Shown here: positions 18,180 to 25,742 of the stretch, one piece after another | Numbering within the stretch: the first letter of the stretch is position 1 | How the letters are laid out: each line of letters opens with the position of its first letter | Notes under the pieces: model-generated | Told to the model about the DNA's origin: nothing | What the model saw: the letters and a program-made list of their open reading frames with translations, nothing else | The model's database searches: none | Made by a program: the position numbers and the translations under genes | Source of the DNA: a virus | Length of the DNA stretch: 64,000 nt | Direction: 5' to 3' (one strand) | Virus record (IMG/VR): IMGVR_UViG_3300046535_002148 | Span: 62,001 to 126,000 of that record

Positions 18180-18471
18180 CTGCCATGCAGCCGCAGGCGC
18201 GCTCGCCCCCGTCGATGTCGACGTAGGCGGCGAGGCAGGGCTCCCCGAGGTGGGCCCGGTGCATGCACTCGTACTGGCAGTGCCCGCGGGTGATGCGCGG
18301 GTTGGAGACCAGGAGCGTGTTGATGACCTCGACCCAGAGCTCGAGGTCGATCGTCATCCGCCCCACGAATTTCCCGAGCATCCAGACCTCGACGTGGACC
18401 TCATCGCCCACGACGAGTTCGTCGAAGTGAATTCCCTGACTCCTGCCGGTGTCTCGCCGGATCATCCACAT
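18157..18471 (-). CDS. Cys/His-rich hypothetical protein (about 104 aa)
   Basis: The start is uncertain: ATG 18,471 is used, and GTG 18,522 overlapping the upstream gene is possible. The C-terminal third has a Cys/His pattern (CxxxCMHxxHxGxxC and ACGC) that could bind one or two zinc ions. The middle is beta-rich. It overlaps the HTH gene by 23 bases. Function is unknown. Confidence 0.6.
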   Translation of the reverse strand: MWMIRRDTGRSQGIHFDELVVGDEVHVEVWMLGKFVGRMTIDLELWVEVINTLLVSNPRITRGHCQYECMHRAHLGEPCLAAYVDIDGGERACGCMAGESYPTS

Positions 18472-18503
18472 GCCGAGGCTGCCCTTCTCCGCTTCAGCGG
18501 CAG

Positions 18504-19124
18504 TTACATCTCGCGAATCCACAGGGCCTGCTGGTTGTTCTGGAAGAACTCGTCGAGCTCGTCGAACTCGGGAATGGCCACGGTCCGGATCCACTCGAGG
18601 ATGTCGTTCTCGGAGTTGAATCCCAGTCGCTGTCGCTCCTCGCCGTCGGACCGGTCGTAGGTCTGCACGATCGACTTGAGCTCGTTGAACAGGGCGATGG
18701 TCTTGCCCAGTTGCTCCTGGCGGTGGACGCCGAAGATCTTCGCCCGGCGCTTGACCTCGTCGAACCACTTGCTGAAGTTGCCGTCGTTGGCCGCGGCGTC
18801 CCGGACGGACTTCGCCAGGCCCATCGAGTGCTTGATCTTGTTGATCTGATCGCTGTAGGACTTCAGGTCTGACGACACGTCACCGGTGTTGACCTCATCG
18901 CCGTAGTAGTCGGTACCGCGACCGAGCCACTGGGTCCACCGGAAGACCATGAGCTCGAGGGCGAGGAGCCGGTCGACGTCACGCAGGTCGGTGACGTCGG
19001 TGAAGCGGGTCTGCTGGACGTAGGCGTCCCGGGTCTCCTTCAGCCACATCGCCTCGTCGCGGGTCATCACGGTCAACGTCTTGTTGGAGACCAGACGTAC
19101 CTCGAACCCTGCAGGTGAGGTCAA
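18504..19124 (-). CDS. Putative terminase small subunit
   Basis: 206 aa from TTG 19,124, which has a strong GGAAGG site. The all-helical sequence, with a DVDRLLALELMVFRWTQWLGRG segment and an acidic/lysine linker, recalls actinophage proteins annotated as small terminase. It is the first gene of the rightward end of the virion operon, where the DNA-recognition subunit would be expected. A palindrome of the 20-bp family lies just upstream. No HTH is obvious, so the call is moderate. Confidence 0.6.
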   Translation of the reverse strand: MTSPAGFEVRLVSNKTLTVMTRDEAMWLKETRDAYVQQTRFTDVTDLRDVDRLLALELMVFRWTQWLGRGTDYYGDEVNTGDVSSDLKSYSDQINKIKHSMGLAKSVRDAAANDGNFSKWFDEVKRRAKIFGVHRQEQLGKTIALFNELKSIVQTYDRSDGEERQRLGFNSENDILEWIRTVAIPEFDELDEFFQNNQQALWIREM

Positions 19125-19133
19125 CGAACTTCC

Positions 19134-19153
19134 TTCCCGATCCAGCTTCGGAG
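19134..19153. promoter_or_regulatory. 20-bp operator-like palindrome, degenerate site
   Basis: TTCCCGATCCAGCTTCGGAG differs from the family consensus at a few positions but keeps the central symmetry. It lies ten bases upstream of the putative small terminase start, so it could control the virion operon. Confidence 0.5.
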
Positions 19154-19184
19154 TTTCACCGAACGGGAATGACCATAAGCCAGG

Positions 19185-19203
19185 GTGATGCGACGCTCGC
19201 TTC
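19185..19203. promoter_or_regulatory. GTGATGCGAC..TCGCTTC dyad
   Basis: GTGATGCGACGCTCGCTTC matches 17 of 19 positions of the dyad at 28,109-28,127 upstream of the excisionase-like gene. A third copy in the opposite orientation is at 29,710-29,734. Here it lies about 60 bases upstream of the virion operon. No supported gene covers 19,125-19,354, which has unusually many A/T codon-like triplets and probably holds promoters. Confidence 0.5.
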
Positions 19204-19354
19204 GGAAATTTGGCCCTCGGTAGCTTCATTCAGAGCGTAAATATCCGATGTTCCGGTCTGCATTTGCCACCCGACGACAGAATGCGACTCAATTACCGGA
19301 TCGGCGATTTCGGGGCAGCGGAAATGCTCGAAAGATTTTGCTTTCCCGGGCGTG

Positions 19355-19876
19355 TCAGGCGCTCCTGGGCAGTCGCGGGTTGCACCCACCGCACAGCCGT
19401 CGCCCGGCCGCGATCAGGACCGAGGAGCCGCAACGGGTGCAGGGGCGCACGGCGTCGACGCCGCGGGTCATGGTGGTCTCGTGGTCGGCGAAGGCCAGGA
19501 CGGTGCGGGGGTTGTCGGCGTCCAACTCGAGCACGCCGGACAGCGAGGTGATCTGACTGTCGTCCTTGAAGACGATGCCGTTGGCGGCATCGCAGACGTG
19601 CTTGAGCAGGTTGTCGACGTCGACCCGGCGGCGGGTGGAGCGGTAGAACACCGCGATCAGTGCGACGTTGCCCGTGAACATCGGGATGCGCTTGAGGCGG
19701 AAGCCTGTGGCCTGCTCCGCAACCTTGTCCTTGGGGTCGTGGTAGGCCCTGCCGTTCGGGGCGAACCGCGGCCGGGCCTTCGAGTGAGGCTCCCCCGGGA
19801 CGACCGCGAACTCGACCCGGGTGAAGTGGCGGTTGAAGGCGTGCATGAGGGCCAGAACCTCGTCGGTGTAGTCCAT
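19355..19876 (-). CDS. RusA-family Holliday junction resolvase
   Basis: 173 aa. RusA signatures are present: KARPRF near residues 33-38 and DVDNLLKHVCDAANGIVFKDD near 86-106, which carries the metal-binding aspartates. The C-terminus adds a zinc ribbon (CTRCG and CGGC), not found in the short E. coli enzyme. It resolves four-way junctions during phage recombination. With endonuclease VII this phage has two junction-cleaving enzymes. Confidence 0.9.
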   Translation of the reverse strand: MDYTDEVLALMHAFNRHFTRVEFAVVPGEPHSKARPRFAPNGRAYHDPKDKVAEQATGFRLKRIPMFTGNVALIAVFYRSTRRRVDVDNLLKHVCDAANGIVFKDDSQITSLSGVLELDADNPRTVLAFADHETTMTRGVDAVRPCTRCGSSVLIAAGRRLCGGCNPRLPRSA

Positions 19877-19928
19877 TCTGACGTTTTCGACGGATCGTCA
19901 GATCCGATCGAGCTTCTAGACTGACCCC

Positions 19929-20069
19929 GTGAAGCAGCTGGAACTCGCGGTCGATCTGACCCCGGTGGAGGCGCTGCGCATCCTGTTCGACGGCTCGACG
20001 GTCTGGCGTCGTCGCAGCGACCGCCTCCGGCCCATCGAGGACGTCCCCCTGACCGGCGACCTGCTCTAA
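19929..20069 (+). CDS. Small plus-strand protein (46 aa)
   Basis: A GTG-initiated ORF oriented against its neighbours, between RusA and the methyltransferase gene, ending in a four-base overlap with the latter's stop. The start is nearly leaderless, with TAGACT upstream that could be a -10 box. The peptide has an amphipathic helix and a WRRRSDRLRP basic patch. No family is recognised. Confidence 0.5.
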   Translation: MKQLELAVDLTPVEALRILFDGSTVWRRRSDRLRPIEDVPLTGDLL

Positions 20070-20767
20070 GCCAGTCGCGGCAGCTCAGTGGTCTGGCCGC
20101 AGGCCTGGTACATGACCTGCTCACCGAGGTACTTCGTGAAGGCCGGCGGGATCGCCTGCGCCAACTCGACCTTGGACATCCACCAGATGTCCATCGCCTT
20201 GCACCAGAGTTCGAACTCGTTCCTGCCGAGACCCTGCCCACGCCCGTAGACCCCGATCACCGGCGACATGTAGACCACCGGCTTGCCCGAGTGATAGCGA
20301 CGGGTCGGGTACATCGGCGAAGCAGCGTCCTGCCGGGCGTGCTGGCACTCGGGCTGGAACAGGTCGAGGTTGGACTCGAACAGGCGATGCCGCCGGACCC
20401 CCAGCTCGAACATCGAGCCGCACAGCACGATCGGGTCGTACAGCGGGGCTCCGGGCACGTTCTCGATGACATAGGGCCGCGGCAGTCGGAGCCCACGCAG
20501 CGCGTCACGGGTCGCCCCCACCAGGTCGGTGTGCTCCGGACCGGAGAAGGCCTTGAGGCTGGTGTGGACCTTGCAGGGTGGGCTGGCGTGGATGACGTCG
20601 AACTCGTGCCCGTGCTGCCGGATGAACTCCACGGCATCGCCCTGCACGAACTCGAACGGCGGGTAGTTGGGCTGGGGCTCGATGTCGATCCCCACCACCT
20701 CGAAGCCCGCCTGGTGGTACCCCATGGTGGCGCCGCCGGCCCCACAGAACGCATCGAGCAGAAGCAT
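20066..20767 (-). CDS. Second cytosine-C5 methyltransferase-like protein
   Basis: 233 aa and paralogous to the gene at 7,022-7,687. Motif I is DAFCGAGGATMGYHQAG, motif IV is ASPPCK, and motif VI is VIENVPGAP. The catalytic PC is followed by Lys instead of the usual Gln. As in the paralogue, the large recognition domain is missing. The pair may modify DNA or act together; this is inference. Confidence 0.8.
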   Translation of the reverse strand: MLLLDAFCGAGGATMGYHQAGFEVVGIDIEPQPNYPPFEFVQGDAVEFIRQHGHEFDVIHASPPCKVHTSLKAFSGPEHTDLVGATRDALRGLRLPRPYVIENVPGAPLYDPIVLCGSMFELGVRRHRLFESNLDLFQPECQHARQDAASPMYPTRRYHSGKPVVYMSPVIGVYGRGQGLGRNEFELWCKAMDIWWMSKVELAQAIPPAFTKYLGEQVMYQACGQTTELPRLA

Positions 20768-20799
20768 CCACTCGGGATCGTCCCGATCGAGGCGAAACC

Positions 20800-21087
20800 T
20801 CAGTCCTGCTCGAGGAACAGCGCCCGCAGGACCTTGCGGACAGAGTCCTCGTCCACGCCGGTCATCCGCGCCAGCTGCGCAGTCGGGTCACTGCCGCCCG
20901 GTCGAATCGCCCAGGGGGCGACCGGGTACTCCGGGTCCAGGTAGTCGCGTTCCATCCGCCGCAGATCGCCCACGAGCAGCCACAGCGACGTAGGTGCAGC
21001 AAAGCCTTCCGGCAGGTACGGGTGGACCTGCCCCGGATCCGGTTGCCAGGTCAGCCCGTTGCGCGCCAGTGCTCGGCGATAGGACAT
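20800..21087 (-). CDS. Hypothetical protein, possible head-tail connector (95 aa)
   Basis: The start at ATG 21,087 removes an arginine-rich shadow. The C-terminus has a helical DPTAQLARMTGVDEDSVRKVLRALF segment resembling a winged or helix-turn-helix element. Genes at 20.8-22.5 kb overlap by a few bases and form one operon. The function is unknown. Confidence 0.6.
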   Translation of the reverse strand: MSYRRALARNGLTWQPDPGQVHPYLPEGFAAPTSLWLLVGDLRRMERDYLDPEYPVAPWAIRPGGSDPTAQLARMTGVDEDSVRKVLRALFLEQD

Positions 21088-21100
21088 CCAGCCGCCGATG

Positions 21101-21355
21101 TCAGAACTCCCGTCCGCCCGGCGGCGTCCAGCCCTGGCGCTCCAGCCAAGCCTTGGTGCCCTCCTCCAGCGCGATCTCCGGGCCATTGAGCTCCAGGTCG
21201 ACGCATTGGGGTCGCAACTCCAGGGTCAGGTAGCAGGTGCCCCCGACAGCAGCACTGAAGCGCAGGGACCGCACGTTGAGTCGCTGGCCGTCGATCTCGA
21301 CGAAGCCGGTACTGCAGTGGCGGTCCAGCTCGATGCGGACGTTGGGTCCGGTCAC
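21101..21355 (-). CDS. Hypothetical beta-rich protein (84 aa)
   Basis: GTG 21,355 is preceded by GGAGGG and overlaps the upstream stop (GTGA). The product is a predicted beta barrel or sandwich with a WLERQGWTPPGG tail. No motif identifies it. It is co-transcribed with neighbours. Confidence 0.6.
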   Translation of the reverse strand: MTGPNVRIELDRHCSTGFVEIDGQRLNVRSLRFSAAVGGTCYLTLELRPQCVDLELNGPEIALEEGTKAWLERQGWTPPGGREF

Positions 21356-21756
21356 TCGCCCTCCCGGAGGTAGGCCGTCTCCGCGGGCTGCTGGATGGCC
21401 TCGACGGTCGCGGCGAACCGAAGACGCTGAGCCTCGACGCCGGCCAGCCCGACCGTGCCCATGAGCGGCTCGGTGACCTCGAGCCAGACGTCCTCCACGG
21501 GCTCGTGCTCGATCTGACCGGCCGTCAGGACGGCCTCGTAGACGCCTCCGGCGACCAGCGGCCACGGGATGTTGTCCGGGGACGTGGGGCCGACCAGCCG
21601 CGCCGCGGTGACGATGGCCAGGGAGGTGTCCGCCGCCGAGATGCTCCAGGAGCCGTTGACCGCGTTGCGCAGGTCCTCGCCCAGGTCGTGCCAGAGGACC
21701 ATCTGCATGTCCTCCACCCACTCGTGGAGCTGGGCGTGATCAGAGGTCAGGGGCAT
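21352..21756 (-). CDS. Hypothetical protein (134 aa)
   Basis: The ATG at 21,756 overlaps the upstream gene by 17 bases. The sequence is helical at the N-terminus and at the C-terminus (AQRLRFAATVEAIQQ). I see no known domain. Confidence 0.62.
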   Translation of the reverse strand: MPLTSDHAQLHEWVEDMQMVLWHDLGEDLRNAVNGSWSISAADTSLAIVTAARLVGPTSPDNIPWPLVAGGVYEAVLTAGQIEHEPVEDVWLEVTEPLMGTVGLAGVEAQRLRFAATVEAIQQPAETAYLREGE

Positions 21757-22006
21757 GACGCGCCTCCGAGACGTAGAGCCAGAGCGGCCCCGAGTCCAGG
21801 GGGTTGGGCTGGCGTACGTAGCGGGTGGACTCGCTGGAGTCATCGGCAGCGACGTTGAAGACCGCGGACATGACGAACGCCGGGAGCTCGATCTCGGCCG
21901 GAGGGTCCATCAAGTCGGCGTCGAGATCGAGCTGGTGTCCATGGGCGGGGCCACCGATGAGCTGGACGGGGATCAACGCGCGGCGTCCGGGATGGTGCTC
22001 ATGCAA
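21740..22006 (-). CDS. Hypothetical protein (88 aa)
   Basis: A short beta-rich protein with a GGPAHGHQLDLD segment. That type of Gly-Gly-His start is seen in small conserved actinobacterial and phage proteins of unknown function. It is part of the 20.8-22.5 kb operon. Confidence 0.6.
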   Translation of the reverse strand: MHEHHPGRRALIPVQLIGGPAHGHQLDLDADLMDPPAEIELPAFVMSAVFNVAADDSSESTRYVRQPNPLDSGPLWLYVSEARHAPDL

Positions 22007-22053
22007 CGACGGTAGTCGTTTCGGCCGACAAGCTCGAGCCCCGAGTTTCCCAG

Positions 22054-22563
22054 CTAGGACTTGACTTTCTCCCCGAGAACTACACGGTCGCGAGCAAGAT
22101 CCAGCGCTCGCCGGGCGTCGGCGAGCGCCAGCTGCTGCCGGGCGACCGCCGCCTCCATCCGGGACAGCTCATCGAGGAACAGGTGCTCGTGCTGGGACTC
22201 GACGGTCGCGGCCCGCTCGATCATCGCCAGGGCGTCGGCGACGACGTCGCCGGAGGCGACCGGCCGCTGCTGGGGCCTGCGGTTGGCCCACCTGGCCAAG
22301 GCGCGCTCCCACCCCGGACCCTTGAGCTCGACGTAGCCGGTCCTGGCGCTGCGCAGCCGGGTGCTCAGCGCCTTCCTGGCCTCGTCGTCGACGGTGCAGG
22401 TGGCCCAGGTGTCCGGCGACATGGCGCAGGCTCCGCGCTCGGTGTCGACGTAGACGTCCATGTGCCCGATCGAGGCGAACAGCACCACGTGGAAGCGCGC
22501 GTCGAGGTACTCGCCGGTGTCGTGCTTCGCCAGGTCGCCCGGCAGGAAGTACAGGTCGTCCAT
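22054..22563 (-). CDS. Hypothetical protein with C-terminal coiled coil (169 aa)
   Basis: The N-terminal half is alpha/beta. Residues about 105-165 form a long helix with heptad spacing (ERAATVESQHEHLFLDELSRM and ARRALDLARD). It is the first gene of this minus-strand operon, so a promoter should lie in 22,564-22,700. No family is recognised. Confidence 0.65.
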   Translation of the reverse strand: MDDLYFLPGDLAKHDTGEYLDARFHVVLFASIGHMDVYVDTERGACAMSPDTWATCTVDDEARKALSTRLRSARTGYVELKGPGWERALARWANRRPQQRPVASGDVVADALAMIERAATVESQHEHLFLDELSRMEAAVARQQLALADARRALDLARDRVVLGEKVKS

Positions 22564-22912
22564 GGGAGCCCTCCTCGTGGGCCGAGCAGCGTAGCCGAAA
22601 CGTCAGTTCCCTTGCTGGGGAACGAACCCGGGACGGGGGTTCCCGCGATCTCCCTAGGCTCCGTTCATCCCCGTGGGGGGAAAGGGGGGCGCGGCCGAGC
22701 GCAGCGGAGAGCGGAGTGACGAGCGACAGCGAGTCTCGAAGCCTTGGTTGAAGCAGCTGTTGACGACAAAGACGCCCCCCCTCCTGCGCTTCGCTTGGAG
22801 CTGACTCGTCTCGTCGCTGCGCTCCTCAACAAGTCAGTCCCCCCCGGGGGACCGACCTTTGGGCGTGGCGTCCAACGTACGCGACGCGCGACCAGCGATC
22901 TGAGCCGCGACG
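22564..22912. other. GC-rich non-coding region with inverted repeats
   Basis: About 350 bases have no convincing coding frame. Two short hairpins (GTTCCC/GGGAAC at about 22,606-22,624 and GAACCC/GGGTTC just after) are followed by C/G runs. Segments near 22,692-22,735 and 22,790-22,830 (GAGCGACAGCGAG-like and CTCGTCGCTGCGCTCC-like) are imperfect reverse complements. Together they could fold into a long branched structure. A GAAACGTCAG motif lies near 22,598. It could be a structured RNA, a replication origin or a dense promoter region. Confidence 0.4.
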
Positions 22913-22932
22913 TTCCCCAGCCAGCTTGGGAG
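22913..22932. promoter_or_regulatory. 20-bp operator-like palindrome, site 2
   Basis: TTCCCCAGCCAGCTTGGGAG matches the family consensus with small changes in the left half. It lies just past the toxin gene end and upstream of the non-coding region. Confidence 0.6.
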
Positions 22933-22942
22933 TTTCTTCCGC

Positions 22943-23323
22943 TCATAGCGGAAGCACGCTGACGCCGTACTGCGCGAAGTGTTCGTCGCTGGTGGCGACG
23001 GTGTACCGACCCTCCAGCGCCTGGGCGATGATCAGCCGGTCCCACGGGTCGCGGTGCAGCCACGGCAGACCCTCGTAGCGGACCACGTGGGTGTCCTCGA
23101 TCCCCAGCCTCGTCAGCCCGCCGGCGTGGACCATCTCCAGCAACCGGGGCGGGCGCACCAGCTTCCCGACGGACACTTTGGTGGCGATCTCCAACAGCGA
23201 GATGACCGAGTAGGCGACCTCGGAGGCCGCTTCGATCCGGGCGACAGTCTTCGGGGCCACGTTCCCGACCCCGATGCGCAGCAGTGCCACGGTGTCCAGC
23301 AGCAGGCGTTCGTGACGCGGCAC
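22943..23323 (-). CDS. PIN-domain toxin (VapC-like)
   Basis: 126 aa. PIN acidic residues are visible: LLLDT (Asp10), a VISLLEIA segment (Glu near 45), HRDPWDRLIIAQA (Asp near 93-96) and VATSDEHF (Asp near 112). PIN toxins are metal-dependent RNases that cut tRNA or rRNA. The gene starts two bases after the antitoxin stop, the usual arrangement. It may stabilise the prophage or exclude other phages. Confidence 0.87.
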   Translation of the reverse strand: MPRHERLLLDTVALLRIGVGNVAPKTVARIEAASEVAYSVISLLEIATKVSVGKLVRPPRLLEMVHAGGLTRLGIEDTHVVRYEGLPWLHRDPWDRLIIAQALEGRYTVATSDEHFAQYGVSVLPL

Positions 23324-23325
23324 GT

Positions 23326-23562
23326 CTACTCGCCCTCGATCAGCAGCTCGGCCAGCTCGCCGTCGGCCGAGCTGAACGCCGCCTCATCGAAGCTCCACAC
23401 ATCGCCGAACCAGCCGAACATCGACATCCGGTCACTCGTGGCGACCTTCACCAAGGTGAAGCGCTCGTTGTTGCGCGTGATGACGACCTCCTCCCCGGCG
23501 CGGGCTGCATCGAGCAGCTTGCTCAGGTTGGACTTGGCCTCGTGGACGTTCGCGGTCTGCAT
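23326..23562 (-). CDS. Phd/YefM-type antitoxin
   Basis: 78 aa. The N-terminus has the Phd/YefM pattern MQTANVHEAKSNLSKLLDAA followed by GEEVVITRNNE and FTLVKV, which forms the DNA-binding dimer. The acidic C-terminus would wrap the PIN toxin. The pair should autoregulate from a promoter near 23,565-23,590. Confidence 0.88.
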   Translation of the reverse strand: MQTANVHEAKSNLSKLLDAARAGEEVVITRNNERFTLVKVATSDRMSMFGWFGDVWSFDEAAFSSADGELAELLIEGE

Positions 23563-23593
23563 CCGCCTAGAGTAGCTAACCGGGCTAGTCTTG

Positions 23594-24274
23594 TCAGGGG
23601 GTCCAGAAAGGGATCGGCGGCAGGTCCACGATCGGCGGCGTCGACGGCGAGGGCTCCGGAGTCGGACTGGGAGCCACCGCGGGCTCTCCAGCCGGCCCCT
23701 GCGGTCCTGCCGGTCCTGCCGGGCCGGTGTCGCCCTGAGGACCTTGCGGCCCGGTGTCGCCCTGGGTGCCCTGTGGGCCCGTGTCACCCTGCGGGCCCGG
23801 CGGGCCCTGGGGGCCGGTCGCCCCGGTGTCGCCCTTCGCCCCCTGCTGACCCGAGGTCCCGGCCTGGCCGGGCACCCCGGCCGCGGGCGGGTGGGCCGCG
23901 AGGTACGCCGCGACAGCTGCCGAGAGGTCCGAAGCGCTGGGTGCAGGGCCCTGCGCGCCGGTCTCGCCCTTCTGTCCAACCGCCCCGGGGATGGGTGGCG
24001 CCGGCGCTGCGACCTTCGGCGCGATGCCCTTCTGGATCAGCTGCCCGCGCAGGGTGTTGATGTCCGTGTTCGCGGAGTTGACCTGGTTGGTCAACTGCTC
24101 GACCCGGTTGTCCGAGGTCTGGTTGCGGGAGTCCTGCTTGGCCTGGACCCAGGCGGTGTACGCGATGCCGAGGACGGAAAGCAGGAGGACCACGACGACC
24201 CAGGCCGTCCGTCGACGCGCCTCCACCGGAACCGCATGCGTCCGGGGAGCAGGCTCATCAGTCTGTAGCGTCAC
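23594..24274 (-). CDS. Membrane-anchored collagen-like protein
   Basis: 226 aa. One transmembrane segment near residues 23-41 is followed by a heptad region (about 45-80). A long Gly-X-Y tract with GDTGPQG-type triplets follows (about 95-195), then a proline-rich tail. The topology suggests an inner anchor with an extracytoplasmic collagen-like rod. It lies next to another membrane coiled-coil gene, so a role in lysis or surface change is possible. The Gly-X-Y assignment is direct; the function is inferred. Confidence 0.78.
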   Translation of the reverse strand: MTLQTDEPAPRTHAVPVEARRRTAWVVVVLLLSVLGIAYTAWVQAKQDSRNQTSDNRVEQLTNQVNSANTDINTLRGQLIQKGIAPKVAAPAPPIPGAVGQKGETGAQGPAPSASDLSAAVAAYLAAHPPAAGVPGQAGTSGQQGAKGDTGATGPQGPPGPQGDTGPQGTQGDTGPQGPQGDTGPAGPAGPQGPAGEPAVAPSPTPEPSPSTPPIVDLPPIPFWTP

Positions 24275-24617
24275 CGCGCTCCCCCTGTACCAGCTCGATT
24301 GCAGCCCGTCGCTGCTGATCCACGCCGCGCTGGTTCTCGGCCTCTACGTAGCGCTGGTAGCGCCAGTCCCCCGGGTTGGCCATCCGCTGGTCGCGCTCCT
24401 CGCGGTCGCGCAGCAGCTGTTCGGCCCGGTCCGCCCGGGCCTCCGCGGCCTTGGTCCGCTCGTTCTCGCGGTCGGCCGCGTTCTTCTGCAGCTCCGTGTT
24501 GAGTCGGGTCAGCTGCCAGTTCTGGCGCAGGAGGTAGATCACGATCCCCGCCATCCCGGAGCCACCGACGAGCAGCGGCGAGACTGCCGCAGGGTCCACA
24601 GATGGCAACTCGCTCAC
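24258..24617 (-). CDS. Single-pass membrane protein with coiled coil (119 aa)
   Basis: A hydrophobic segment at about 15-32 is followed by a charged coiled coil (residues 40-90). It overlaps the collagen-like gene by 17 bases. A small membrane protein beside lysis genes can be a holin or spanin-like element, but the sequence gives no proof. Confidence 0.65.
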   Translation of the reverse strand: MSELPSVDPAAVSPLLVGGSGMAGIVIYLLRQNWQLTRLNTELQKNAADRENERTKAAEARADRAEQLLRDREERDQRMANPGDWRYQRYVEAENQRGVDQQRRAAIELVQGERGDATD

Positions 24618-24634
24618 CCCCGCGTCGGGCTGCC

Positions 24635-24790
24635 TCAGCTGACCTTCCGGCCATTGCCCGGGTACATGACGACATCGAATCTCTGGACCAGGGATCCGTC
24701 CTTCAGGGTCGCCGGTGAGATCTCGACGTCCTGGAAGTACTTCCGCCCGTACTCGTCTCCGGCCGGGGTGACGAACGTGCTGACGGCCAT
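24635..24790 (-). CDS. Small hypothetical protein (51 aa)
   Basis: ATG 24,790 overlaps the upstream stop (TAATG). The peptide has a YGRKYFQDVEI strand and a short basic end. It is probably a real small operon member, supported by coupling; function unknown. Confidence 0.6.
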   Translation of the reverse strand: MAVSTFVTPAGDEYGRKYFQDVEISPATLKDGSLVQRFDVVMYPGNGRKVS

Positions 24791-24960
24791 TACGACCCCT
24801 TCTCGGTCTGCAGAAGAGAGGTCTCCGTGGCCTTCTCTGTGGTCATCGGCTGGTGCAATTCGTCATTCGCGCTACGCCCGCACTCACACACGCCGGCCTT
24901 CTCGGCGTAGCCGTGCGGAAGGTCGAACCGATCGACCCCGAGTTCTCGCTGAATCTCCAT
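24790..24960 (-). CDS. Small Cys-containing protein (56 aa)
   Basis: ATG 24,960 has a GGAGG-like site and a GGTCGATAC element about 30 bases upstream. The product has one CECG pair and a Thr/Glu-rich C-terminus. Too small for a firm call. Confidence 0.6.
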   Translation of the reverse strand: MEIQRELGVDRFDLPHGYAEKAGVCECGRSANDELHQPMTTEKATETSLLQTEKGS

Positions 24961-24987
24961 GTCGAAACCTCCAATCTCCTTCTTGGG

Positions 24988-24999
24988 GTATCGACCGGG
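24988..24999 (-). promoter_or_regulatory. GGTCGATAC element, second copy
   Basis: On the minus strand the bases CCCGGTCGATAC are identical to the copy at 7,001-7,012. A GGTGC sequence precedes both at similar distance. The copy is about 30 bases before the ATG at 24,960, a sensible -10 location. Confidence 0.4.
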
Positions 25000-25004
25000 A
25001 ACGC

Positions 25005-25043
25005 ACCGAAGACCAGCCGGGATCCGCCCAGCTGGTCTTCGGT
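25005..25043. terminator. Hairpin terminator
   Basis: ACCGAAGACCAGC pairs perfectly with GCTGGTCTTCGGT across a 13-base loop. It lies between minus-strand genes starting at 25,420 and 24,960. There is no U-run, as is common for actinobacterial terminators. Confidence 0.65.
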
Positions 25044-25051
25044 TGGGAGCG

Positions 25052-25420
25052 TCAGGCCTTGGCGGCGGCTGCGGTCTTCGGCTCCGGCTTGTCGTCGTCG
25101 GACTTGGCCTCCACGGGCCGAGTCTCCGCGTGCCGAGGCGCGTGGCGAGCCTTCGGCTTGTCGTCGTCGTCCTCAGGCTCCTGGTTCTCCTGGAGGCTCT
25201 GCGGGGTGACGTAGTCCTTCGGGTCTCCGTGCCGGGACTGCAGCGGGACCGAGTCCGGCCAGTCCTCGTGGTCCGGCTTGTTGAAGTCGAGCTCGCCTGC
25301 GATCTCCTTGGCCCGCTTCTCGTCGGCCTCCTTGATCGCCGCGAAGCGCTCCTTGTTGACCTTGTCGACCTCGGCCTGGATCTTCGGGTCGACCTTCTCG
25401 GCGCTCACGTCGTCAGCCAT
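25052..25420 (-). CDS. Acidic/basic charged protein (122 aa)
   Basis: Start at ATG 25,420, overlapping the upstream stop by eight bases. The N-terminal 50 residues are helical; the rest is Asp/Lys/Pro-rich and probably disordered. It could be a virion-associated or nucleic-acid-binding protein. No family recognised. Confidence 0.6.
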   Translation of the reverse strand: MADDVSAEKVDPKIQAEVDKVNKERFAAIKEADEKRAKEIAGELDFNKPDHEDWPDSVPLQSRHGDPKDYVTPQSLQENQEPEDDDDKPKARHAPRHAETRPVEAKSDDDKPEPKTAAAAKA

Positions 25421-25712
25421 TGAGGTCCTCCTCGGTGTTGGCCTGCTCGCCGGTGTTCGCCGCCGTCGAGGTAGGGCCCTGGGCGTCCTCGACGGTCGGC
25501 TGCTCGGCCTCGCCGTCGGGCTCGACGCCGTACTCCGGGTCACCGGCGGTGCCGTCGAGCTCCGCCTTCTCCTCCTCGGTGGGCGGGGCCTCCGGGTCGC
25601 TGATGCTGCCCTTGGCGCCGGTGCCGAGCGTGCGCTCGACGTCGTCCTGGGGCTCGCCGTCGACGAGCACGGGCTCGGTTGCCGGAGTCTGATCCGGCTG
25701 GGTCTTGGCCAT
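25413..25712 (-). CDS. Acidic low-complexity protein (99 aa)
   Basis: The product is rich in Glu, Asp, Pro and Thr, with no predicted fold, and is therefore probably disordered. GGAGG precedes the ATG. A GGTCGAT element lies about 25 bases upstream. A second acidic low-complexity protein is at 29,005-29,358, and both flank the integrase region. Confidence 0.6.
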   Translation of the reverse strand: MAKTQPDQTPATEPVLVDGEPQDDVERTLGTGAKGSISDPEAPPTEEEKAELDGTAGDPEYGVEPDGEAEQPTVEDAQGPTSTAANTGEQANTEEDLNG

Positions 25713-25734
25713 GGGGGACCTCCTTCAACTAGGA

Positions 25735-25742
25735 GATCGACC
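25735..25742 (-). promoter_or_regulatory. GGTCGATC element, weaker copy
   Basis: The minus strand reads GGTCGATC about 25 bases before the ATG at 25,712. It shares the GGTCGAT core with the copies at 7,001 and 24,988. Confidence 0.25.

Noticed and set aside
19156-19389. 77-residue minus-strand frame upstream of the virion operon
   Set aside because: No ribosome site, overlaps the dyad and the RusA 3' end, and has no family resemblance; more likely promoter DNA.
22744-22962. 72-residue plus-strand frame in the structured region
   Set aside because: No ribosome site, and it runs through an operator palindrome and the toxin gene end.
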